Assembly (NCBI GenBank): GCA_905178155.1
Contig: CAJINV010000005.1
Coordinates: 6,656,153-6,720,152, forward strand
Direction: 5' to 3'
Source: Amoebophrya sp. A120
Taxonomy: Eukaryota > Sar > Dinophyceae > Syndiniales > Amoebophryaceae
DNA length: 64,000 nt
Positions 1 to 9,723 of the stretch are shown here, one piece after another (position 1 is the first letter of the stretch; the number at the start of each line of letters is the position of its first letter). A program made the translations under genes and the position numbers. The notes beneath the pieces were generated by a model. It ran no database searches. It was given only the letters and a program-made list of their open reading frames with translations, and was not told where the DNA came from.

Positions 1-1725
1 CTGGTGTCTCTCGTGCGTCGAATTTTTCGGGGAGACGAAATCCCCGAAGAGTGGGGCGAGGCAGTAGTAGCCATGCTCCACAAGGACGGCGTGAAACACG
101 ATCCGAAAAACTGGAGACCGATCGCCCTGATTTCTTTGGGCGAAAAATTGCTGGGCCTCGTCATCCTGAGAAGAGTAGAAGAAGGGGCCAACAGAGAAAT
201 GGACCCCCGGCAGAAAGGGTGCCGGCGCGGACTGTCGACCCGACACGCAGTGTTCGAGCTGCTGAGGGACATCGAAAAAGCCAACAAAGAAGGGCGCCGC
301 GCCCTGTATGCCTTCATCGACTTCGCGAAGGCGTTCGACAGCCTTTCATGGCCCGCCATGGAGGCCATCCTGCGACTTCAAGGAATGCCAGAAAATATCT
401 GTCGCGTGCTCCGCGACATGTACCGGCGCAACGCAAAGTGGAGCATCCGGCTGGGGAAAGACCGGAACACCGAACAACGAAAACAAAAGAGCGGCATAAG
501 GCAAGGCAGCGCGCTTTCGCCGTTGTTGTTCGCACTTTGCGTCGATTGGGCCCTAAAACAGTTCGCAAAAACGATGGAGGAGGAAATGAAGTGGACACAA
601 GACCAAGCCCTTGCCCAGGCCCTGGCCTGGCTTGGGTATGTAGACGACCTGGCCGTCAAGGCCTCCAGTGTCCCCGACATTGAGTTTGCGATGCGCGAGC
701 TCTCCAGCGCGTGTCGCTTCATAGGCCTCGACTTGAACATCCGAAAAACGAAAGTTTTGGCGGTTAACCAAGAAGCAGAACAGAAGCAGAGCCCCACCGC
801 CATGATGGAGAAGTGCATCATGGACGGGGAAGAGGGGTGGACGATCGACTACTGCGGGATTGACTGGGATAAAGAGTGGCAGACAGCAGCAAAATCCATC
901 CCGCTTGCCGGGCTCGGCGACCTCGCGCCAACTCATCTGGTTGTCTGGGACAACCCGGCGATCGGTGTGCAGATCATCGCGTCCAAGCCGAGTGGGTGGG
1001 CAACCGCTCATTGCGGCACTAGCATCCGGCTTACGAGATTAGGCCTGCGGAAATTTGTCCTGGAAGAGAAAAATAGTTTTACTTGCGAGAAGTGCGGCGA
1101 TGTCCTCGCGGACGAGACCGCGCTTCATTTTCACAAAACGACCGGGTTTTGCCGGCCGAACAAGTCGGTGAAAGAATTGCGCACATTGCGGGTCGCGCGA
1201 ATGGTGGAGCAAAAGAAGAAACGAAAAGCCCGGCCGGACGCCGCGGCCGGGCTAAAGGCGGTCAAGCTCCATGGCAAACCGGTGGAGTGCGTGGGGTCGT
1301 TCAAGTACCTCGGCACGGAGGTAGGGTGTGACGGCTCCACCGATGCCGAGACGCATCGCAGATGCGGTCTAGCTCTCGGTGTCGTCCGCCAGGTCTCTCC
1401 CGTCTGGAGGGACAGTAGCGTCCCAACCCACCTGAAAGCCGACTTGTTCCGTTCTCTCTCCCTCAGCGTTGCTTTGTACAACGCTGAGACATGGACTATT
1501 TCCCCAGCAGCAGCTACTTCCTTGCGACAGTTCCAGGACAGTGCCCTGCGGTACGTCCTGGGGGGACACTACAGAAACGCAGAGAAAAGTAGGGAGGAGC
1601 TGTGCGCCGAGCTAGGCCTGCAGGCGATCGAGGACGAAGTAAGATGCAAGAGAATCGGATGGATCGCGCACACATGCAGGGGGATGCAAATGAGGGGTCG
1701 ATGCGCAGAATCGAGCAAGAGATAA
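1..1725 (+). CDS. LINE reverse transcriptase ORF (partial)
   Basis: The frame is open from the window edge to TAG at 1723. The RT domain is clear: the WRPIALIS block near residue 38, the FIDFAKAFDS block near residue 105, the GIRQGSALSPLLF block near residue 163, and the catalytic box YVDD at residues 212-215. A C-x2-C...H...C zinc-finger-like segment starts at residue 361. After it comes the FKYLG ... AETW ... LR region usual at the C terminus of CR1/RTE/Jockey-type LINE proteins. It would copy its own RNA at a nicked target. The clade is not resolved. The end in this frame looks premature, because the neighbouring frame continues the C-terminal region. Confidence 0.85.
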   Translation: MVSLVRRIFRGDEIPEEWGEAVVAMLHKDGVKHDPKNWRPIALISLGEKLLGLVILRRVEEGANREMDPRQKGCRRGLSTRHAVFELLRDIEKANKEGRRALYAFIDFAKAFDSLSWPAMEAILRLQGMPENICRVLRDMYRRNAKWSIRLGKDRNTEQRKQKSGIRQGSALSPLLFALCVDWALKQFAKTMEEEMKWTQDQALAQALAWLGYVDDLAVKASSVPDIEFAMRELSSACRFIGLDLNIRKTKVLAVNQEAEQKQSPTAMMEKCIMDGEEGWTIDYCGIDWDKEWQTAAKSIPLAGLGDLAPTHLVVWDNPAIGVQIIASKPSGWATAHCGTSIRLTRLGLRKFVLEEKNSFTCEKCGDVLADETALHFHKTTGFCRPNKSVKELRTLRVARMVEQKKKRKARPDAAAGLKAVKLHGKPVECVGSFKYLGTEVGCDGSTDAETHRRCGLALGVVRQVSPVWRDSSVPTHLKADLFRSLSLSVALYNAETWTISPAAATSLRQFQDSALRYVLGGHYRNAEKSREELCAELGLQAIEDEVRCKRIGWIAHTCRGMQMRGRCAESSKR

Positions 1726-2198
1726 ACCGCAAAACAGCATGGGGAAAACAAGCAGGAGACGATTTGGATTTGTTCAACATACCCTTCAGCGAACTGAAAA
1801 ACACAAAGCCGACCGGGGAAGCAATACGGGCGACGCTGGCGCAAAGAAGAAAAATACAGCCGGTGCAGCGCAAGAGGGGCGTGGAAGCAGGCAGACCGAA
1901 GTCGAGAAAGCGCACAGAGATGGAAGAAGAGAGAAGAAAACGACTAGAGCAACAAAGACAGGAGACTGAGGCAGCAAATAAAGTTTTACTATTGCGGATC
2001 AACGGGCGCGTGTGGGAGCGGCAGCGGCGGTCCACATACAACTTCACGGTGCAAGACGGCGACGGAACAGCAAAGTTCCGGGTGCAAAGTTTCTATTTCT
2101 GCGAAAACAGTGGCACGGAGGAAGCAACGGTGCTAGGCAAAGTATTTCGACAAGATCCAGCAAGCAAAGCCTGGACCTGCGCCGACCCCATCACATAG
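1602..2198 (+). CDS. frame-shifted C-terminal part of the LINE protein
   Basis: A frame overlapping the end of the RT ORF stays open to TAG at 2196. It reads as a natural continuation of the LINE C terminus if the frame changes around 1680-1690, next to a run of five G. The product is charged (an Arg/Glu/Gln-rich stretch in the middle) and then a beta-rich-looking end. Either the copy has suffered a 1-nt indel in the G run or a programmed frameshift is used. I cannot tell which, and I do not recognise a domain in the extension. Confidence 0.4.
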   Translation: MRRARPAGDRGRSKMQENRMDRAHMQGDANEGSMRRIEQEINRKTAWGKQAGDDLDLFNIPFSELKNTKPTGEAIRATLAQRRKIQPVQRKRGVEAGRPKSRKRTEMEEERRKRLEQQRQETEAANKVLLLRINGRVWERQRRSTYNFTVQDGDGTAKFRVQSFYFCENSGTEEATVLGKVFRQDPASKAWTCADPIT

Positions 2199-2310
2199 CC
2201 GAGCGATGATCCTCTAGCAATAGATAACGAAACGCTGTACATCAACTAAGCAAGCACTAGAAGCGGAAAATAGAAGACAAAAGTTGATCAGACAGTCAGT
2301 CAGTCAGTCG

Positions 2311-2561
2311 GTGGTCTGGAGAAATGCAACTTGTGATGCTATTTTTGGATTCCAAAAAAATCTGTATTGCATGAGTAGCAAAGGGAATGTAATGTTTGCT
2401 TCGCGGTGGAAAGGGCATAGCATTTGCCATGCGGAATAGGTATCAACAAGCCCTCAGCAAGTCTGTGATGCCAGGGCATGCATCACAGACATCATGACTC
2501 ATACAAAACGTGCATGACAAGTCTCAGATTCTCCCAGACCCAGACATATTTGCATCTGATA
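2311..2561 (+). mobile_element. introner family A, 5' end lost to the LINE
   Basis: The interior matches other family A introners (compare 45962-46233). The 3' terminal repeat is complete: CCAGACCCAGACATATTTGC followed by a GATA end at 2558-2561. The matching 5' arm is cut: only TCTGGA remains at the LINE junction. Confidence 0.75.
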
Positions 2562-2886
2562 GCCTGTTTCCCGAAACCGAACCCGAGGACGATCACTTCA
2601 TGATGCCTTATCAAATGTAAATAAAGTGTCTGGGTCTGGAAGAATTCATGTTTGTCATGCTTGTCTGGCATGACTCTTAAATCTGTCATGCACGTTACCC
2701 AAGAGCTCCGTTTTCCTGTGATGCAGAAGCGCAGTTTGTCATTCAGAATAGGCAACACCTAGGAGCTCAGAAACTTGTCATGCTGAGCCAGCATTTGTAG
2801 CCTCATGATGAGACGCCACCCAGCATCACAAGTTTCCAGACCCAGACACTTTTACTTTTGATATGCCTGTTGGGAAACGTATTTGA
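2562..2886 (+). CDS. last exons of an unidentified gene (5' part off window)
   Basis: Exon 2562-2608 and exon 2869-2886 join when the introner 2609-2868 is removed. In the best frame they read as an acidic tail (PETEPEDDHFMMP, then VGKRI and TGA at 2884). The upstream exons would lie left of the truncated introner and LINE, outside the window. The function is unknown, and the frame is chosen only because it stays open and looks like an ordinary C terminus. Confidence 0.4.
2609..2868 (+). mobile_element. introner family A, TSD TGCCT
   Basis: TIRs carry TGTCTGGGTCTGGAA and its complement. The element runs TATCAAAT to TTTGATA and is flanked by the exact 5-bp repeat TGCCT (2604-2608 and 2864-2868). 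The interior is rich in GCATGACA-type motifs. Confidence 0.85.
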
Positions 2887-3455
2887 CTTCTGCACACGAA
2901 TGGGAAGCTGCAAGTACGGGTAAGAGGAAGAATGTGTAAGAGCGACTGCTGTGTGCGTTTCAGTTTCATCGAAAAAAGGTGATGTTGGATAACTGCGAAC
3001 GTTCTTGAGAGGACCTCCGGAGTGAGTACCATATCGGCTCCTGTGTTGACCTTAATGTTCTTTTTTCTGTGTCGTCGCACGGTGCAAAAAGCAGTAGCTT
3101 TGAGTTTTCATGTTCGAGGAGAGGTGTTTTCTTTTTGTTTATCATAATTCCGACGAGAGGGAAGACGAGCAAGATCGTTTGAGAGCTGAGCGCAAATCGT
3201 GGCTCCAAATTGCAGCACGTCGAGGTGGAAAGCATGGAGAGAAGAAGTGTTCCGCGTTTATTTTCCGAAGTGCCGAAACAAGACGGACACAATTGCGAGC
3301 TTGTTGTGGCATAAGTACTTACCACTGCGTCAGAAACAGAAGCAGCTGGAGGTGTTGATGCAGCGAGCTTGCAAGATCTACTTTTTGACTGCTGGATGAG
3401 CATACGAGGATCATGATTTTGTTTTTGACGTAAGTAAAAAGAAGTAGCGCACAAA
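2887..3455. other. intergenic stretch
   Basis: I see no gene, RNA or repeat I can support. It must hold the terminator of the upstream gene and the promoter of the gene starting at 3456. Confidence 0.4.
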
Positions 3456-5498
3456 ATGTTCCAACCCGCTGGCCTGAAAACCCTGCGTCTGATCCAGCGG
3501 AAAAAACAACCGGTAGGAAGTTGTAACACAACCGGTATTAAAACTGCAAATGGAACCGCGGCAACGTCGCATGTCGACACAGCTGCAAGAGCAGACACTG
3601 CCAGTACGACGGACAGCGGGGGGACCTGCGAAGGGCACGGCCGGGAGCAGGTTTTATCAGCCCGAACAGCTACCTCGTCTACTCGCGAACAGATCGGAGA
3701 TTCTTATGAAGACGAAAGTAACTCGACGGCTGGGGGTTGGGCGTCGTCTTCTGCTGCAGGTGATCATGGGCCAGCAGATGTTGCACAGCAGTCGTACCAT
3801 CAAACCACATCGACCGCACATGCGTCGTTCCACAGTTTCGAGCAGAATTTCGAAATCATCGAGCCAAAACCGTTTCTTTTCGACGATGATCATTCCGATC
3901 AAGAGTCGGAACATGGGAACAAGCTCTTGTCGTCTAGAAGTTGTGATGCAGAATCCGATGAATCACGAAATATTCCCCTCGATCAGCAGGGACGAGCGCT
4001 CTTGCACCATCAGCCGTTCTCGTGGAGCTACGATCAGGATACAAATCTGGAGCGAGTGCTGTTCGGCGAGAGTAGGAAGATCATAACAAGGAGTTCTACA
4101 ACACCGAGAACATCCCGGGCCGCGCTGGTAGAACATGAAACTGAGAACAAGCGACCGCCAGCTCGTTGCGGAGATAATCATGAGGCGACCTCCTCCTCCT
4201 CCTCTACCACGGAAGTAGGCGAAGGAGGCGTTACAGTTGAAGACCTCTGTTCTACTTCCACTTCAAGTGTCGAGGGCGGCTGCAGAAGCACAAGTACTAG
4301 ACCCGGGACGAGCAGCAGTAGTAGGACCATCAAAGAAAGTCGCACCACGGGCGGGAGCGAGGGTGGCGTTCTCCTTCATGATCCAGCACGATACAAAAGC
4401 CGTGCCGTCCGGGAAGAAGTGCTGGAGACAAGTACTATCAGCCGTCCGTGCGAGGACGCTTTTGCGTCGTTGAGAGCTGGTGGGCTGGTGGACTTCTGTG
4501 GCAATGGCACAGCAAGAGGGCGGGAGACGTCATCTTCAAGCGGCACTGCTGCTGCAAACATCATTCCGGATGTGTTGTGGAAGGTAACCTCGGCAGACGA
4601 CGATGTTGGTGTAAGTTCTTCTCCAACATCTACTTCCCCTTCCGCGGGCAAGAAAACCGGTGATCAAGAAGAACTACATGGCGCTTTCTCGTTGTCACCA
4701 TCTTCCTCTCGTCCAGCCGAAGTTGTGGGTGACGCACAAGCAACCAGGGGCACGACGACGACTGCAACGGGTTCGGACCCTGATCGTCGTGTTAAGACCA
4801 CCAACCCGGTTGATCTGTTCGCCAGCTTCTATCTCGAGGAGGGCACCACGACTGATGAAGGGGCAGCACAAGAACTTCACCAACCGCTGTTGGACGACTT
4901 GGACAACGCGATTCGGGATGTCAGAGAATTCCGAAGGGAAATGCAGCAACAGAAAATGATGAGGGTGCCCTTGCACGCAGCGAGAATCTTCACTGGTACC
5001 ACACCGCGGATGAATGCAAACGAGCATGAGAGGAACCTAGTAGAGCAAGAAGAAGCACAATCACCCCCCTCTTCTCTGGACGAAGAAACAAAGGAGCTGC
5101 TTGCTCAAGCGGATGCGGTGCGGGAAAAGTTCGGGTTGCACGAGCTAAAAAGTATAACACACGGGACAAAGGGAAAGGGTCCAGCAGATGAAGAATCGGA
5201 TCCTCAGAACAAGCGGAGCCAGACACCGCCCAGTCCGGGAAGTCCGTTGTCCTCCTCGCGCAACCAGCGCAGCGAAAAAACTACGATGTTGACAAAAGTT
5301 GTGCGACCAGATCTAAAGCTGAATCTTGACTTTTTGGCTGATGATGATCTACTTTCCACACATGAGGAGATGAGTAAGATGACTCAACACACAACGAGAA
5401 CAACGGGAACAGCCCGAATTTATGACCAGGGCGGTGGGGGCAATTTGGAAAGTCTCGAAGCGTGCTTGCACGATTTGGAAAAGTTTTTGCAAGAATAG
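3456..5498 (+). CDS. hypothetical low-complexity protein, intronless
   Basis: An uninterrupted 680-residue frame from ATG to TAG at 5496. It is rich in Ser, Thr, Gly and acidic residues, with poly-Ser runs, and has no recognisable domain. The C-terminal third (about residues 470-680) is less repetitive, with charged, probably helical stretches (around DNAIRDVREFRREMQQQ) and an acidic Leu-rich end. No signal peptide or membrane segment is seen. The ATG was chosen because it opens the longest frame; an upstream exon cannot be excluded. Its length without stops supports it as real. The lack of introners contrasts with the neighbouring genes. Confidence 0.65.
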   Translation: MFQPAGLKTLRLIQRKKQPVGSCNTTGIKTANGTAATSHVDTAARADTASTTDSGGTCEGHGREQVLSARTATSSTREQIGDSYEDESNSTAGGWASSSAAGDHGPADVAQQSYHQTTSTAHASFHSFEQNFEIIEPKPFLFDDDHSDQESEHGNKLLSSRSCDAESDESRNIPLDQQGRALLHHQPFSWSYDQDTNLERVLFGESRKIITRSSTTPRTSRAALVEHETENKRPPARCGDNHEATSSSSSTTEVGEGGVTVEDLCSTSTSSVEGGCRSTSTRPGTSSSSRTIKESRTTGGSEGGVLLHDPARYKSRAVREEVLETSTISRPCEDAFASLRAGGLVDFCGNGTARGRETSSSSGTAAANIIPDVLWKVTSADDDVGVSSSPTSTSPSAGKKTGDQEELHGAFSLSPSSSRPAEVVGDAQATRGTTTTATGSDPDRRVKTTNPVDLFASFYLEEGTTTDEGAAQELHQPLLDDLDNAIRDVREFRREMQQQKMMRVPLHAARIFTGTTPRMNANEHERNLVEQEEAQSPPSSLDEETKELLAQADAVREKFGLHELKSITHGTKGKGPADEESDPQNKRSQTPPSPGSPLSSSRNQRSEKTTMLTKVVRPDLKLNLDFLADDDLLSTHEEMSKMTQHTTRTTGTARIYDQGGGGNLESLEACLHDLEKFLQE

Positions 5499-6122
5499 AA
5501 TGACTGAAATGAGCCGACTTATTGTCGTGACCATGCTGGTGGCACATCACTACTACCCTGTTCTCCTGTTCTCTGTTGTACCTACACTGACTACAAGTAG
5601 AGAATTTTCTAGTAACTACACTAACAGTCGTTCGTTCATCGTACTTGTGGTTATTCAGCGGAACTTCGTGCTTTGCACAGTGCAGTCGCCGTCGTATTAC
5701 TGCTGACAGGCAAAATAATCGTACATTTCTTTGCTGTCGCAATCTTCGTGGTCTTGCGTCCGCCTGCTGTTTTTGTTTTCTCGTTCCACTTCGTTCGCGC
5801 GCTCTCCAAAATTTTCTTCTGGCCTGCTATGCAAGGCCATGTCATACTTCATTGAACTAGGGAAGAGCTATCTAGAAATTCAAATTACACATCGTGTCAG
5901 GGCGGAATCTAGGCACACTTCCCCTCCCTTGTCTTCCGTAAAAAACCGTATTAAACCTAGTCACAGATGAAGTTCTGCGAGCAGCTTCTCAGGAGGTAGA
6001 ACGACATTTAGTCCGATTTAAGTTCGAAACACGCCTCAGCTTGACGTGGATGAACTACAGAGTAGAAGCGCAAGTGCTATAACTACCTCCACACAAGACC
6101 GCAACGTCATCGAAGCAGTACT
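5499..6122. other. intergenic stretch
   Basis: Small overlapping ORFs on both strands only. No introner TIR or recognisable gene is seen. Confidence 0.4.
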
Positions 6123-9100
6123 ATGCCTCCCAAATTGAAGCCGCTCCAAGTGTCCCGCGACACCAATGTCGCGGCCAACACGAAGAAGGAAAAAGCGAAG
6201 GAAAACCCGAACACGTTGATCGACAATCTCGTGAAGCAAAAGGAATTGGACGATTGGAAGGAAAAGACCCGGAACCTATCGTTCAAGGATAAGTTTCTGG
6301 AATTTACAAAATCGCAGCGCAGCCCAGCGGAACTGCTGGACGATGACTTCTTCAAGCAGTTCCCAAGGCTAATCCTCGGCTGCTGGCAGTTACGGGAGGA
6401 AAACACAAAAGAGATTGTGAAGCTGAACACAAAACAGAAGTTCAACAACGAGCATTTGTTCAACGGGAAAATTTTACCGACCGATATCACAGGAAAAAAG
6501 TGTATACAGTTACACAATTGTTCTTGGAGTTTCTGCATCACAAACTTGCTCGGCATGGCCAAGAAAACCTGTGATGCGCTGACTATAAGGGAAAACACGA
6601 ATGAAATGAGGCTGGCAAGCATTTCCTGCATGACAGAGGTGGTTTGTCTTGCTTGTCTTCCATCAGAGTGTGTAACTGTAAGAAACTTTTTTCTCAGGAT
6701 AACCGAGGATAAGAACACTGTGCCGTCCAACGATTCGAAGTTGTTGACGAGTCAGGATTATCCTGTGCAAAAGTATCGTACTCGTAGTAATAGTAATTGT
6801 AATTATGCATTACAAATGTTTTTCCTAAGGTAAATCAGCATCAGAAATTCCATTTCTCATGCTGAGAAAATTTGTAATGCAATCCATACTAGTACGACTA
6901 TGATGCTTGTTTTGCAATTCATAAGGATTTCCAGACCAACAACCGGTACAGAGAAGCGCTGGAGACGATATTACAGCATTTGGAAATTGGGGTGCGATGT
7001 TTCGACTCAACCGACGCGTATGGGGGCGCGGAGGAGTTGTTGGCCGAGGCGGTGAGCTACTGGAAAAAAGAAGTGAAGAACAGAAATGCTAGCAGTTCTA
7101 ATGCATCTTCGGGAACCTCCGAAGAGGAGAAGATGACAAAGAAAAGTAAAGCCCTATCTGACATCCAAATCTTCACCCGCTTGGACTCCCGACACCTCGA
7201 GAAGGCGCATAAAGTGGTGGAGTTTTCGCTGAAGGCACTGAAGTTTGGGAACCGCGCCACGTTGTTGGATTCGTTGGAACGGAAAAAACCTTATTACCAG
7301 AAATTGATGGAAAGGGAGAACATCGAGGGGATAGACTTGCTCCAATACGCGTTCAACGGTGACGCCGGGGACTACACGGATCCAGACAGAAGTCCAACCA
7401 GGGAATACACGGATCCGGCGCTGTTCGGTTTGGGGATAGATTTGGATGGAAAAACAAGTTCTTCGGGAGGTAGCTCCAGACAGACAACGAGCTCGAGGAG
7501 AAGTAATGGTGGAAATAATAGGAACAGCAAGCCGCGGGACAAACCTGGACTGGGAGCCACGGCTGAGGAACTGACCCCGGAGGAACAGAGACAGAACGAA
7601 AATAAGTCCCACTTGGTCGGGTTCCTCGAACCGATGCGGATTCTTCACCATTTGAAAAAAACCTCCCGGATTAAGCAAATTGGACTATCCAATTTCGACA
7701 CCGACCGGTGTCGGGAAATGCTGTTGTTGGGTTGCCAGGTGCGGACCAACCAGATCCAGTTTTCCATGATCGATCGGCGGGCGGAATTTTCCGGCTTGCT
7801 AAAACTCTGCCGGGAATTCCGCGTGAAATTACTGATCTACGGCGCGTTAATGGGGGGTTGGCTGACGGACCGGTTTTTAAACTGCATATCAACATGAAAA
7901 ATCCCCCCTCCCCATATCAAAATAAAAATTTGCGATGCTGATTTGCAGTCACAAATCATCTTTGTCTTGCCTACAGGGCAATAGGAGACATGTGGCGCAT
8001 TCCAAAGCCAGTCTGTCATGCGCTTTCGGCTACTGCAAACCTGTCTGCCATGCGTTATTGCTAGCCTTCTGCATACCCGAACAGGCTTATGAAATGCCGC
8101 CAAGCACTTTCTGCAAGCGAAAGCTGATTTGTGTACGCAAATCCAGCATCACAAACTTCGTTTTGATGTGGGGGGGGATTTTTCCTCACAATACTGCAAA
8201 AACGACCCCATGCCGAGGCTGAAGACCCGCGATATTGACGAAGGGGGGGTTAATGTCAAGGGATTAGGGAATCGGAAGTGCACAGCATCTCTGTTGAAGT
8301 ACCGTCAGGGTTTATGCAAGAAAAAAACTGTGTAAGTGTAAATCTGTGATGCAGAAAATGCAAAAGCGTTACACTGACTTGTCATGCTCGACATGCATGA
8401 TCGTCTCGCTTCCTATGTGTTTTCCCTTCCTATCTGCGCATAACAAGTTTTTCCTGTCATGGCAGACAAACTTGTGATGCTGTTTTCCCAACAGACTTCT
8501 TAGTACACTGACACAGTTTTTTTCTTGGATAGGGTTTGGATTTGTGGATGCTGGGGGACTGGAAACCGAGGACAACGCTGGACGGGAACGGGTATCCTCT
8601 GTAAAAACGTCCCCACCCCATAGTCAAGATGGGGAATCGGCTAGACAAATTCACAAGTTTTGGCTGTTTTGCATGACAAATTTGGACTCGTAGTCTAGGG
8701 CTGTTTGAGCTAGCTCAGCAGCATCACAGATCTAGTGGATCATGCTGCTTGGAGCATGACAAATCTAAAACACGACTAGGAAATGCTTCTCATGGGGCTC
8801 CGCATGAGAAACATTTTCAGCATGCAGAGTTTGTATGACTATGGTGTGGGGGCATTTTTAAATACGATAACGGGTGGGACTTGTTCCAAGAATTGCTGAA
8901 AGTCTTGGATCAGATCGCGAAGGAGAAAACAGAATTGTGGCGGGAGGAGCTAGATGAAGATAGAACTATTTCTCTTGGACAGCAAACCGAAGAAATGGAA
9001 GGGAAACAACAAGACGAAAAAACGGCCGACGGGACTAGTGCGGAAAATGAAACGCTGGAAGCAAGGGCGGCAAAGCAAATTGTCGAGAACAAACCAAAAT

Positions 9101-9723
9101 TTCGCATTTCCATCGCCCACATCGCGATCCTGTGGGCCATGCGGAAGATCGATACTCTTGCCTACGGCGGCGCGGTGATTATCGGGGCGAGGGATTGCAG
9201 GTGGCTACACGAAACGAAGATTCTGCTGAAGCTTCTGACAGTGAAGGGTGACCGGACGAAAGGGGAAAACAGCTTCAACTACAAGTACACCCTGTCTGAC
9301 CAAGATATGGAGAAAATCGAAAAAATCTACAAGCAGGGCGCGGGAACCTACCAGAACCGGGAAAAACGGTATTTAAATCTCCAAAAATCCTACAACTACC
9401 GCCCGCCCACGCCGAATTATCACGAGAAATCCTATTACGACAGAGAGCGAACAAACGTCTACGGGCGGCAAAGGCAATTGTTGGAAGACGCGGCACGGCG
9501 GAAGGACCGGATGCGAGTGGAGGAACGGGAGGAAATGCAGGCGGAGTATCAAAAGCTTTTGGACGAGGCTGAAGCGGCCAATCGCGAGGAAGAGGAACGT
9601 AAGAAAAAAGAGGCGATTGAGGAGAATGATAGGCGGAAGGCGGAAATTCAGTTGAATGCCATGAAGATGATGATGGCAAAGGGAAAAAACATTTTCGCGG
9701 GGATGAAACTTCCGAGGCGATAG
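6123..9723 (+). CDS. aldo/keto reductase family protein (6 exons)
   Basis: Exons 6123-6484, 6707-6758, 6929-7886, 8199-8312, 8537-8592 and 8875-9723 join in frame to 796 residues. Aldo/keto reductase landmarks in order: LILGCWQL in the first exon, FDSTDAYGGAEELL (about 163-176, including the Asp and Tyr of the active site), QIGLSNF (about 388), NQIQFSMIDRR, LLIYGALMGGWL (about 440), TASLLKYRQG, WDLFQELLKVLDQIA across an intron, and VIIGAR near residue 615, which binds NADP(H) in the family. The catalytic Lys and His positions look changed: IFTRLD and DLLQYAF stand where K and H are usual. Activity is therefore uncertain. A Glu/Arg-rich C-terminal extension of about 120 residues (probable coiled coil) and long Ser/Gly-rich inserts make it far longer than a usual AKR (about 320). 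All five introns are introners; no GT-AG intron is needed. Confidence 0.85.
6485..6706 (+). mobile_element. introner (family C/F-like), TSD ACCGA, readable in frame
   Basis: TIRs: the 5' arm has AGGAAAAAAGTGTATACAG and the 3' arm its diverged complement. TSD ACCGA is exact (6480-6484 and 6702-6706). It is 222 nt long including one TSD, a multiple of three, and has no in-frame stop, so retention would insert 74 residues without breaking the reductase frame. Confidence 0.8.
6759..6928 (+). mobile_element. introner family B, TSD AGGAT
   Basis: Starts TATCCTGTGCAAAAGTATCG and ends with a diverged complement and CATA. TSD AGGAT is exact (6754-6758 and 6924-6928). Removal joins SQD to FQTNNRYRE. 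Confidence 0.85.
7887..8198 (+). mobile_element. introner family G, TSD CTGCA
   Basis: TIRs contain GAAAAATCCCCCCTCCCC at the 5' end and a G-rich complement at the 3' end. TSD CTGCA is exact (7882-7886 and 8194-8198). Removal continues the reductase after LTDRFLNC. Confidence 0.85.
8313..8536 (+). mobile_element. introner family C, TSD GGGTT
   Basis: TIRs GCAAGAAAAAAACTGTG and complement ending CTTGGATA. TSD GGGTT is exact. Removal joins KYRQG to LDLWMLGDW. Confidence 0.87.
8593..8874 (+). mobile_element. introner family D-like with mixed ends, TSD ACGGG
   Basis: The 5' arm is family D (GTAAAAACGTCCCCACC). The 3' arm (GGTGTGGGGGCATTTTTAAA) looks intermediate between families D and E. TSD ACGGG is exact. 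Removal restores GNGWDLFQELL. Confidence 0.83.

Larger units (their letters stand above)
1..2310 (+). mobile_element. LINE (non-LTR retrotransposon), 5' end off window
   Basis: The left edge cuts into a LINE. It contains a reverse transcriptase ORF, a frameshifted C-terminal continuation to 2198, a short 3' region and a tail of about four CAGT repeats (2291-2308), a type of short tandem 3' end seen in several LINE groups. Directly after the tail, sequence typical of a family A introner begins about 20 nt inside the element. The LINE therefore appears to have inserted into, or replaced, the start of that introner. No endonuclease domain is visible because the 5' part lies outside the window. 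Confidence 0.8.

Noticed and set aside
553-1011. Minus-strand ORFs opposite the LINE reverse transcriptase
   Set aside because: They are shadows of the coding strand; the + frame carries the RT motifs.
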